Assembly (NCBI GenBank): GCA_947453775.1
Contig: CANGHM010000052.1
Span: 1-5,006 of the forward strand
Direction of reading: 5' to 3'
DNA: 5,006 nucleotides
Source: Rickettsiales bacterium
GTDB taxonomy: Bacteria; Pseudomonadota; Alphaproteobacteria; Rickettsiales; Rickettsiaceae
In this document: positions 1 through 5,006 of the stretch, one piece after another
Position numbering within the stretch: position 1 is the stretch's first letter
Layout of the letters: each line of letters starts with the position of its first letter
Notes under the pieces: model-generated
What the model was told of the DNA's origin: nothing
Database searches by the model: none
Seen by the model: the letters and a program-made list of their open reading frames with translations, nothing else
Translations under genes and position numbers: made by a program

Positions 1-414
1 AATAAAATCACCCAATCACAAACCCCTTTACAAAATCAAGGAAATACGATTACAACGAAAACAAAATTTAATAATCATCTTCTATATGGCATATCTGCTC
101 AATTTGGCTACAAACTAGATCAATATATGATACCTTTTGTAAGCATAGGAGGAATGGGAGGGCAATATAAAATCACTAATAACTCAGTAGAAACAACTAA
201 TGGCAGCACAACCTCGCAAACACTTTCATCTAAAAAAAGTATTTTCACCATATCCCCAGGACTTGGCTTTAAATATAATACTGACCAATGGCTGGCAAGT
301 GTAAAATATGAATACTTTATTATTCCAGAATTAAAAATAATCGAATCTGGCACCCCAGTAACACATAAGCTTAGAGAGCATATTGTTACAGCTAGTATAG
401 CTTATCGATTCTAA
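1..414 (+). CDS. Outer-membrane beta-barrel protein, C-terminal part (5' end outside window)
   Basis: Reading frame 1 is open from the first base to a TAA at 412-414, giving 137 residues, so the gene starts upstream; the ATG at 127 is internal. The translation shows alternating hydrophobic/aromatic stretches typical of amphipathic beta-strands: LLYGISAQFGYKL, then YMIPFVSIGG, SIFTISPGLGFKY, WLASVKYEYFIIPEL and finally HIVTASIAYRF. Polar Asn/Thr/Ser-rich stretches separate several of them and look like surface loops. The protein ends in phenylalanine after an aromatic-rich strand, the usual recognition signal for the BAM insertion machinery. This resembles small opacity-protein-like or rickettsial surface-antigen barrels, probably of eight strands, with about the last five seen here. 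The exact family cannot be assigned from this fragment. Its likely location is the outer membrane, with a structural, adhesion or porin-like role; this is inferred from architecture only. Confidence 0.8.
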   Translation, partial: NKITQSQTPLQNQGNTITTKTKFNNHLLYGISAQFGYKLDQYMIPFVSIGGMGGQYKITNNSVETTNGSTTSQTLSSKKSIFTISPGLGFKYNTDQWLASVKYEYFIIPELKIIESGTPVTHKLREHIVTASIAYRF

Positions 415-457
415 TAATTAGGCATTCACCTGATTTTATTATTTCACTAACTTTCAC

Positions 458-504
458 TTACCCCCTTTAGTTTATTATACATAGTCTAAAGGAGATGGGG
501 GTAA
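458..504. repeat. Interrupted inverted repeat in the convergent intergenic region
   Basis: The arms TTACCCCC (458-465) and GGGGGTAA (497-504) are perfectly complementary. Inside them TTTAG (466-470) pairs with CTAAA (486-490), leaving a 15-base loop and a one-sided 6-base bulge (491-496). It starts 44 bases after the stop of the barrel protein, so it could protect or end that transcript. There is no T-run after either arm, so a classical intrinsic terminator is not supported. The G/C-rich arms stand out from the AT-rich surroundings. Confidence 0.5.
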
Positions 505-618
505 ATAACCAAATTTCAACCAAATATATATTCAAATTTCAGCGCACAATTATACAATAATTAAGTTTTGGATATCAAAAGGATTTAAGGGAAATGTGGG
601 GATTTAGGAGAATGAATA

Positions 619-661
619 TCTTCAGTGGGTGAAGACTTTAGCACCACAATAAAGTGGTGCT
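619..661. terminator. Tandem hairpins between convergent genes, possible bidirectional terminator
   Basis: Two adjacent hairpins are visible. TCTTCA (619-624) pairs with TGAAGA (630-635) around a 5-base loop. AGCACCAC (640-647) pairs perfectly with GTGGTGCT (654-661) around the loop AATAAA. On the + strand the second stem is followed by TTAAAATTTT; on the - strand it is followed by TAAAG, so neither U-tract is strong. The second stem lies 37 bases beyond the pal stop codon and between converging genes, which fits a transcription end for pal, the barrel gene or both. It might instead be the 3' end of a small RNA. Confidence 0.45.
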
Positions 662-697
662 TAAAATTTTGCTAGATTGCGAGTCGGCAAAAGGGAG

Positions 698-1150
698 TTA
701 CTTAATGACAGTAACAGCCCTACGATTAGCTTGATAAGCAGCTTCGTCGTTACCTTCTACAGCTGGCTTTTCTTTACCAAAAGATACTGTTGAAACTAAA
801 TGAGCAGGAATTCCTTTATCTACTAAATATGACTTAGCAGCAAAAGCACGCTTCTCACCTAAAGCAATGTTATATTCTCTTGGTCCTCTAGCATCACAAT
901 GCCCTTCTACTAATATTTCAGCTGATGAAGAATTTGTTTTAATCCATTCAACCTGCGTGTCTAAAGTAGACTTTGCATCATGAGAAAGGCTCGCTTTGTC
1001 AAAAGCAAAATAAACTTTATCCTGCAAAGCTGATGTAAAAGATTGTTCCATCTGGGTTGCATCCGCAGATTTATGTACTGATTTGGTTTTTCCACAAGCA
1101 GCAAGAGCCAATAGCGCAGAAACAGCTAGCAAGTTCTTAGTATTCAGCAT
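698..1150 (-). CDS. pal: Peptidoglycan-associated lipoprotein Pal
   Basis: Pal is the outer-membrane lipoprotein that binds peptidoglycan and works with TolB and TolA/Q/R to hold the envelope together and constrict it at division. The 150-residue product has a short signal peptide with lipobox LAAC (lipidated Cys19), a polar linker, then an OmpA-like domain from about residue 45 to the end. Hallmarks are VYFAFDKASL near residue 46, EGHCDARG (82-89), the EYNIALGEKRA segment (92-102) that carries the peptidoglycan-contacting residues, SFGKEKP (123-129) and a closing NRRAVTVI. Length is normal for the family. I chose the ATG at 1148-1150; an in-frame TTG at 1154-1156 would add only two residues, and neither has a clear Shine-Dalgarno sequence. 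The usual neighbours tolB and ybgF are not adjacent: the next gene upstream on this strand is an unrelated lipoprotein 189 bases away. The gene has its own likely promoter at 1197-1225. Assignment to the Pal/OmpA-like family is secure. Confidence 0.95.
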   Translation of the reverse strand: MLNTKNLLAVSALLALAACGKTKSVHKSADATQMEQSFTSALQDKVYFAFDKASLSHDAKSTLDTQVEWIKTNSSSAEILVEGHCDARGPREYNIALGEKRAFAAKSYLVDKGIPAHLVSTVSFGKEKPAVEGNDEAAYQANRRAVTVIK

Positions 1151-1196
1151 AAGCAATAAATGTTTTGTTAAATTAATATAATAAGACTATAAAACC

Positions 1197-1225
1197 ATTG
1201 TAAGTCTAAACTTTACGTTTTTCAA
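1197..1225 (-). promoter_or_regulatory. Sigma70-like promoter of pal
   Basis: Read on the - strand, TTGAAA (1220-1225) is followed after exactly 17 bases by TACAAT (1197-1202). These match the -35 and -10 consensus at five of six positions each. Initiation would be expected near 1190, giving a leader of about 40 bases before the pal ATG. This is a sequence match only. Confidence 0.65.
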
Positions 1226-1258
1226 GCCCATATGACGAATAAAAAGAGGGTTTTATTC

Positions 1259-1314
1259 AAATTGTGATAAAATTACTCAACACCCTTATCAATAAAAGTG
1301 TTTATTCACAATAA
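1259..1314. repeat. Imperfect inverted repeat between the lipoprotein gene and pal
   Basis: ATTGTGATAA (1261-1270) pairs with TTATTCACAAT (1302-1312) with one bulged base, and AACAC (1279-1283) pairs with GTGTT (1298-1302) inside it; the two pairings share base 1302. The structure lies about 28 to 80 bases beyond the stop codon of the - strand lipoprotein gene and upstream of the pal promoter. It may act as a terminator or processing signal separating the two genes, but no clean U-run follows on the - strand, so the role is uncertain. Confidence 0.3.
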
Positions 1315-1339
1315 TGCATGTAATTTTAGCACATAAATT

Positions 1340-1912
1340 TTATTTAAGATCAATTTCGCTAATCGACTTATCTAATTTATCTGTTAAGGTCGATTGATCA
1401 TTTATTTCACCTTTGCTTTGATTCATATCTTCCTGCCTCATAGGACATTTGTATGTCGAGATTTGCTTATTGGTCTCTTCAAGCATTTTTTTAATCAAAG
1501 TGATTTCTTTTTGAAATGCTTTTTTTTCTGCAGCGTTTTTTTCCGCGCTTAATTTATTGAACTCACTTAATTTAGGATAATTATTATTGATATTAGATTG
1601 ACGAGAGCGTAATTTCTGTCTATTGCGGTTTAACATAGCCATATCTTGATACATTCTTCGATTACTATCTCTATATGGCACTATTTCATCTTGTTCATAA
1701 TAATCATTTTCATAATCGTCGCGCTCATCGTCTAAATTTCCTCTCTCAATATTATACCTAGCGCGATCAACGTATTTTTTATTTTTAGTAGGCAATCTTT
1801 TTTTTCCGCTAAATCCGTGCGAATCGATCAATCTATCATCTGCAGAACGCCTTATATTGTCTATTATTCTAGAACAAGATGTTAACATTAACAGCATTAT
1901 CAAAACTCTCAT
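1340..1912 (-). CDS. Putative lipoprotein, highly charged and coiled-coil-prone, function unknown
   Basis: I do not recognise this 190-residue protein. It starts with a very short hydrophobic signal (residues 2-12) ending in LTSC, a plausible lipobox with lipidated Cys13. The rest is strongly polar: a basic Lys/Arg-rich part (about 35-57), an unusual Asp/Glu/Tyr tract (about 61-76, DDERDDYENDYYEQDE), an Arg/Asn-rich stretch (85-111), then a Lys/Glu-rich segment from about 114 to 152 likely to form a helical coiled coil, and a polar tail containing a second cysteine (Cys156, in KCPM). There is no predicted enzyme motif. The ATG at 1910-1912 is the only sensible start; a weak AGG lies about ten bases upstream. 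It faces tlc divergently and precedes pal on the same strand, but 189 bases and separate signals argue against a tight operon. The sorting signal suggests a periplasmic or outer-membrane location. A lineage-restricted envelope protein is the best guess. Confidence 0.7.
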   Translation of the reverse strand: MRVLIMLLMLTSCSRIIDNIRRSADDRLIDSHGFSGKKRLPTKNKKYVDRARYNIERGNLDDERDDYENDYYEQDEIVPYRDSNRRMYQDMAMLNRNRQKLRSRQSNINNNYPKLSEFNKLSAEKNAAEKKAFQKEITLIKKMLEETNKQISTYKCPMRQEDMNQSKGEINDQSTLTDKLDKSISEIDLK

Positions 1913-2004
1913 ATCAAAATACCTAATCGAAATTTTATCAACTCATGCTATATAATTGAGTACAATTTGATACTACTAAATCATAAATTACACAAACTAT
2001 CTAA

Positions 2005-2025
2005 GCATAAATTGTAAATTTATGC
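2005..2025. repeat. Perfect AT-rich dyad in the divergent intergenic region, possible operator
   Basis: GCATAAATT (2005-2013) and AATTTATGC (2017-2025) form a perfect 9-base inverted repeat around GTA. A third copy of the half-site, CATAAATT, lies at 1982-1989, exactly 24 bases before the equivalent bases of the left arm. The dyad is 24 bases upstream of the -35 box proposed for tlc and lies between two divergent genes, a usual place for a regulator site. On the + strand it is followed by ATC and six Ts (2029-2034), so it also resembles an intrinsic terminator, although no + strand gene precedes it. Which role it has cannot be settled from sequence. Confidence 0.45.
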
Positions 2026-2049
2026 ATCTTTTTTACTTTGTGTTATTTA

Positions 2050-2078
2050 TTGACAATACTGCCTCTATCTGATATTTT
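2050..2078 (+). promoter_or_regulatory. Sigma70-like promoter of the tlc cluster
   Basis: A perfect -35 box TTGACA (2050-2055) is followed after exactly 17 bases by TATTTT (2073-2078), which matches the -10 consensus at four of six positions. Transcription would start near 2085, giving a leader of about 85 bases before the tlc ATG. No riboswitch-like fold was seen in that leader. An AAGGAT at 2128-2133 lies too far (36 bases) from the ATG to act as its ribosome binding site. Confidence 0.65.
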
Positions 2079-2169
2079 AATCTTGATATGTAATGCACGA
2101 CAAATTACTTTATATAAGTTGAATTTTAAGGATCATAAACTCCTGCCACGCAAATAAAATCGATTTTTT

Positions 2170-3651
2170 ATGCTCAATATCTCCAAGATGTTACGCTTCA
2201 TGTGGCCAATACACAGAGCGGAATTACCCGTGTTTTTATCGATGACTGGCTTAATGTTTTGTATTTTGTTTATACAAAATATTATACGAGCCCTGAAAGA
2301 TAGTATCGTTAACACTTTGATTGGCACTGAAATTATTTCTTTTTTAAAGGTGTGGGGCGTAATGCCAGCATCAGTTTTATTAGTGATATTATATGTTAAA
2401 ATAGTCCATCTAGTTGAGGGTAAAAAAATATTTTACCTCGTTTTATCCACATTTTTATTGTTTTTTCTTTTTTTTGCATTCTTTATATTTCCCAATCACG
2501 AGAAACTGCATTTGAGCGATGCCAAAATCCATGCTCTTGTGCACTTATATCCTCATGCCAAATGGTTTATTTGGCTTTTTGCCAAGTGGGGATTTTCACT
2601 TTTTTACATCATTGCGGAATTATGGCCAAACATAATCATCGGACTGTTATTTTGGCAATTTATTAATCAAGCTACCACGGTAGAGCAATCTAAAAGATTT
2701 TATGGTTTATTCGGCCTAATAGGTCAAACAGGACTTTTTATTTCCGGTCAGTTCCTTATTAGCTTGCCACAAATGAGTCACTTCATAATCAATCAATATC
2801 AACCTGGCTCATCAGCCACTACAATATCGGTACAAATATTACTCAGCACAGTAGTGCTGTTAGGACTTATAGGAATGTGCTTTTTTAGTCTAATTAATAA
2901 GCTTATTGCCAATCGACATGTATCAATTATATTTAAAGAAAAAAGACAAAAATTAACGTTGAGAGCAAGTATCAAAATGATATTTGAATCAAGATATATA
3001 AGGCTGATTGCTATTATTATGATTTGCTATGGTGTGTCGATTAATTTAGCAGAAACTCCCTGGAAATCTAGAGCAGCCAAGGCTTTTACTGTCGTGGAAG
3101 ACTACGCATCCTTTACCGGACAATATCTTAGCTACACCGGAATATGCACAGTAGCATTAGTTTTAGTAAATTCAAGCATTATAAGAACCTTTGGCTGGTT
3201 CTGGGCAGCAATCGCAACGCCAATAGTGATGTTTGTAACTGGTATGTTATTTTTTATAAGCAGCAATTTTGAATCAGCAAACCTAACTTTAGCAAATTTA
3301 TTCTTTGTAACTGACCCTTTAATGTTTATAATCATCGTAGGTAGTGTGCAAAATACTTTGAGTAAATCGACTAAATATACTTTTTTTGATATCACAAAAG
3401 AAATGGCATATGTGCCCTTGCCCGATGAGCTAAAAACCAAAGGCAAGGCTGCAGTAGATGTGATTGGAGCAAAGGTGGGAAAATCACTTAGCTCCTTAAT
3501 ACAATCAACAGTATTTATCATGTTACCAAATGAAACGTATGAATCGATATCTATTTATTTGATGGTAATTTTTGCCATCACCTGCGTGATATGGGTATGG
3601 TCCGTACGAGAACTTGCAATTGAATACGATCATCTTGCAAAAAAAAATTAA
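2170..3651 (+). CDS. tlc: ATP/ADP translocase family protein (Tlc/NTT nucleotide transporter)
   Basis: Members of this inner-membrane family exchange bacterial ADP for host ATP or take up other nucleotides from the host cytosol. The 493-residue product has the family's usual length (about 500) and many hydrophobic segments consistent with about twelve membrane helices. Family signatures are visible: WPI near residue 12, RALKDSIVNTLIGTE (40-54), WFIWLFAKWGFSLFYIIAEL (132-151), LLFWQFINQ (159-167), SKRFYGLFGLIG (174-185), YGVSINLAE ending at Glu295, and AYVPLPDELKTKGKAAVDVIG around Lys424. Lys43, Glu150, Glu295 and Lys424 appear to correspond to the four charged residues known to matter for nucleotide transport in plant and bacterial homologues. 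An in-frame TAA at 2155-2157 limits the start; ATG 2170 gives a normal N-terminus, although Met7 is possible and neither has a Shine-Dalgarno sequence. Rickettsias carry several paralogues with different nucleotide preferences, so the substrate cannot be fixed here. The gene appears intact and ends one base before a tRNA. Confidence 0.95.
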   Translation: MLNISKMLRFMWPIHRAELPVFLSMTGLMFCILFIQNIIRALKDSIVNTLIGTEIISFLKVWGVMPASVLLVILYVKIVHLVEGKKIFYLVLSTFLLFFLFFAFFIFPNHEKLHLSDAKIHALVHLYPHAKWFIWLFAKWGFSLFYIIAELWPNIIIGLLFWQFINQATTVEQSKRFYGLFGLIGQTGLFISGQFLISLPQMSHFIINQYQPGSSATTISVQILLSTVVLLGLIGMCFFSLINKLIANRHVSIIFKEKRQKLTLRASIKMIFESRYIRLIAIIMICYGVSINLAETPWKSRAAKAFTVVEDYASFTGQYLSYTGICTVALVLVNSSIIRTFGWFWAAIATPIVMFVTGMLFFISSNFESANLTLANLFFVTDPLMFIIIVGSVQNTLSKSTKYTFFDITKEMAYVPLPDELKTKGKAAVDVIGAKVGKSLSSLIQSTVFIMLPNETYESISIYLMVIFAITCVIWVWSVRELAIEYDHLAKKN

Positions 3652-3652
3652 A

Positions 3653-3728
3653 GCCGATATAGCTCAGAGGCCAGAGCAGCACATTCGTAATGTGCGGGTC
3701 GGGGGTTCAAATCCCTTTATCGGCACCA
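3653..3728 (+). tRNA. tRNA-Thr (anticodon CGT)
   Basis: A complete 76-base cloverleaf can be drawn. The acceptor stem GCCGATA (3653-3659) pairs perfectly with TATCGGC (3718-3724). The D-stem GCTC/GAGC (3662-3665, 3674-3677) holds a loop with the invariant GG. The anticodon stem GCACA/TGTGC (3679-3683, 3691-3695) encloses TTCGTAA, so the anticodon is CGT (3686-3688), reading ACG threonine codons. The variable loop is GGGTC. The T-stem GGGGG/CCCTT (3701-3705, 3713-3717) contains two G-U pairs and the loop TTCAAAT. Discriminator A and a CCA tail are encoded. It begins one base after the tlc stop and ends 39 bases before cyaY, so it may be released from a longer transcript by RNase P and 3' processing. 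No separate promoter is evident in the end of tlc. Confidence 0.96.
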
Positions 3729-3767
3729 TTATTTAATACCACTTGTTTTTATATAAATTATTTAATT

Positions 3768-4091
3768 ATGTCAAGAATACAAAAAGATTTTAGCGAAATA
3801 GCCAACGATACTATGCTAGCTGTTCTAGATGCCCTAGATCAGTACGATATAGATGACATTTTAGACGCTTCTTTAGATGCAGAAATAATCAAAATCAACA
3901 GCCCAAAAGGACAATTTGTTTTAAACAAGTTTAATAGTTTTAAGCAAATTTGGCTAGTTTCCCCACTTACTGGACCATATAGATTTAATTACCAAGATGG
4001 TATGTGGATCGATCGAAATTCAACAAATTTAGCAGTGCTACTTACCAATGAGTTGTCGCAATTTGTTAAACAAATTAAATTTAATTTGTGA
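3768..4091 (+). CDS. cyaY: Iron donor protein CyaY (bacterial frataxin)
   Basis: Frataxins bind iron and regulate or assist iron-sulphur cluster assembly on the IscS-IscU complex in the cytoplasm. The 107-residue protein has the standard frataxin length. An acidic first helix (about 7-37) carries Asp/Glu residues 7, 10, 14, 21, 24, 27, 29, 30, 33 and 37, the typical iron-binding ridge. The signature strand region follows: GQFVLNKFNSFKQIWLVSPL at 48-67, then TGPYRF (68-73), and WIDR at 80-83. The start is ATG 3768. A longer frame from ATG 3690 would begin inside the tRNA (its first residues MCGSGVQIPLSAP are a translated T-arm and 3' end) and should not be used. No Shine-Dalgarno sequence precedes the ATG. 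The gene sits 39 bases after tRNA-Thr, and its stop overlaps the next start by four bases, suggesting cotranscription and coupled translation with the ABC exporter. Confidence 0.94.
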   Translation: MSRIQKDFSEIANDTMLAVLDALDQYDIDDILDASLDAEIIKINSPKGQFVLNKFNSFKQIWLVSPLTGPYRFNYQDGMWIDRNSTNLAVLLTNELSQFVKQIKFNL

Positions 4092-5006
4092 GCTTTAAAG
4101 ACCTATCATCTCTGCTACCAACAATTAAAAAATACAGCCTACATTTATTGCTAACATTTTGCGGGCTAATCACATCTTCTTACTGCATATTGAAAGGTGC
4201 TCAAGAAATACGCAATATTATCGATATTGGCATCATCCAAAGCAACATACAATGCTTATATATATCCGGAGGGAAATTACTTGCGATAGCTTTAATTTTA
4301 ACTATTGCAAGTTTTATTAGACTATATGGCACAAGCTTTGTAGCAAATAACATTATTTATGATATCAGGATTAAAACTTATCGTCATTTATTGAGCCTAA
4401 ATATTCATGAGTGCATGAATTTTGCCACGAGCAAAGCCCAGTCAATGATAATTGATAATGCCGCAAGCATTAATATGATATTTCGCGAGCTTTTTTCTTT
4501 TTTATTAAGAAACCTAATAATATGCTGCTCTGCAGGCTATCTGATGTTTTATTATAGCAAAATATTAACTTTACTAATTGCTGGGTTTATTATTGTTGTA
4601 TGCTGCATAGCTAAGATTTTTATTTTTTTTAGCAAAGCGTTAGCTTTTAATAACAATCAATCCGCGGAAAAAATAAGCTCCTTAGCGATACAAACTATTA
4701 CCAATATAAAATTAATCCATGGATATAATCTAGAATCATGGAGTATGCAACAATTTCTTCACAGCTGCGATCAATTATTAAATCTGACTTTGCGCACAAC
4801 GATAAAAAGAGCCCTGTTTATAGTTTCGATTATTTTCATCATATGTTTAGGAGTAATCAGCATAGTATTATTTAGCGCAACAGAAGTTATCCGTCAGCAT
4901 ATAAACACAAACCACTTAGTTTCATTTATCATTTATGCATCGATGTTTATCGTAAGCTTAATAGGCATATTAAATAATCTATCGGCAATTAGGCCAGAAT
5001 ACGATA
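4088..5006 (+). CDS. ABC exporter (MsbA-like), N-terminal transmembrane domain, 3' end outside window
   Basis: From GTG 4088 the frame stays open for 306 codons to the window edge. The GTG overlaps the cyaY stop (GTGA, 4088-4091), a common arrangement for translational coupling; the product begins MSFKDLSSLLPTIKKYSLHL. The translated part has the pattern of a type I ABC exporter membrane domain: a first helix around residues 18-36, a second around 60-80 leading into the cytoplasmic extension, the motif YDIRIKTYRHLLSLNIHE (about 94-111), an IIDNAASINMIFREL segment resembling the conserved region before the third helix, two close helices near 140-180, and further helices near 240-260 and 280-300. 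The nucleotide-binding domain with Walker A, signature and Walker B motifs should follow downstream; without it, ATPase competence cannot be judged. Family members export lipids, lipid A, peptides or drugs; the substrate here is unknown. Confidence 0.85.
   Translation, partial: MSFKDLSSLLPTIKKYSLHLLLTFCGLITSSYCILKGAQEIRNIIDIGIIQSNIQCLYISGGKLLAIALILTIASFIRLYGTSFVANNIIYDIRIKTYRHLLSLNIHECMNFATSKAQSMIIDNAASINMIFRELFSFLLRNLIICCSAGYLMFYYSKILTLLIAGFIIVVCCIAKIFIFFSKALAFNNNQSAEKISSLAIQTITNIKLIHGYNLESWSMQQFLHSCDQLLNLTLRTTIKRALFIVSIIFIICLGVISIVLFSATEVIRQHINTNHLVSFIIYASMFIVSLIGILNNLSAIRPEYD

Noticed and set aside
120..353. Minus strand open frame of 77 codons
   Set aside because: It lies opposite the barrel protein, whose frame has clear beta-strand structure and a proper C-terminus; this is an antisense shadow.
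495..560. Short + strand frame of 21 codons starting ATGGGGGTA after a GGAG
   Set aside because: The GGAG touches the ATG with no spacing, the product is unrecognisable, and the bases are better explained as the right arm of the inverted repeat at 458-504.
1913..2049. Promoter for the - strand lipoprotein gene
   Set aside because: Several AT-rich boxes exist, for example TTGTGT and TATCAA with a 17-base spacer on the - strand, but matches are too weak to call in such AT-rich DNA.
2133..2327. Minus strand open frame of 64 codons across the tlc start
   Set aside because: It overlaps the tlc N-terminus and leader, has no recognisable domain and no ribosome binding site.
2844..2859. Perfect hairpin CAGCAC-AGTA-GTGCTG inside tlc
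   Set aside because: A six-base stem inside a conserved coding region, with no T-run, is expected by chance and no role is suggested by context.
3132..3521. Minus strand open frame of 129 codons within tlc
   Set aside because: It is fully antisense to a conserved part of the translocase and shows no family features.
1..5006. CRISPR arrays, transposases, phage genes, toxin-antitoxin or defence systems
   Set aside because: No spaced direct repeats, recombinase or nuclease motifs were seen, and nearly all coding space is accounted for by housekeeping and envelope genes.

Overview
The window is AT-rich throughout and looks like chromosomal DNA from an obligate intracellular alphaproteobacterium, most likely Rickettsiales; Holosporales or a related endosymbiont cannot be excluded. 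The strongest indicator is an intact Tlc/NTT-type nucleotide translocase, a family mostly confined to energy-parasitic intracellular bacteria and plastids. An alphaproteobacterial-type Pal lipoprotein, a frataxin homologue, low coding GC and sparse Shine-Dalgarno sequences agree with this.

Layout: (1) 1-414, + strand: C-terminal part of an outer-membrane beta-barrel protein that begins before the window and ends in the typical aromatic residue. (2) 415-697: convergent intergenic region with two hairpin structures and no credible gene. (3) 698-1150, - strand: pal, the peptidoglycan-associated lipoprotein, with a well-formed sigma70-like promoter upstream (1197-1225). (4) 1340-1912, - strand: an unrecognised, highly charged, coiled-coil-prone putative lipoprotein. 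(5) 1913-2169: divergent intergenic region with a perfect AT-rich dyad (2005-2025) and a strong-looking promoter (2050-2078) for the + strand cluster. (6) 2170-3651: tlc translocase. (7) 3653-3728: tRNA-Thr(CGT), one base after the tlc stop. (8) 3768-4091: cyaY (frataxin). (9) 4088 to the window end: N-terminal transmembrane part of an ABC exporter, overlapping cyaY by 4 bases and running off the window.

The left half is devoted to the cell envelope (barrel protein, Pal, putative lipoprotein). The right half is a compact + strand unit, tlc - tRNA-Thr - cyaY - ABC exporter, probably transcribed together at least in part. It combines nucleotide exchange with the host, a tRNA, iron-sulphur cluster chemistry and an export function; this looks like genome compaction rather than one pathway. 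I found no CRISPR array, transposon, phage gene, toxin-antitoxin pair or defence system. The most unusual points are the tRNA packed between two coding genes, the intergenic dyads, and the unassigned charged lipoprotein.
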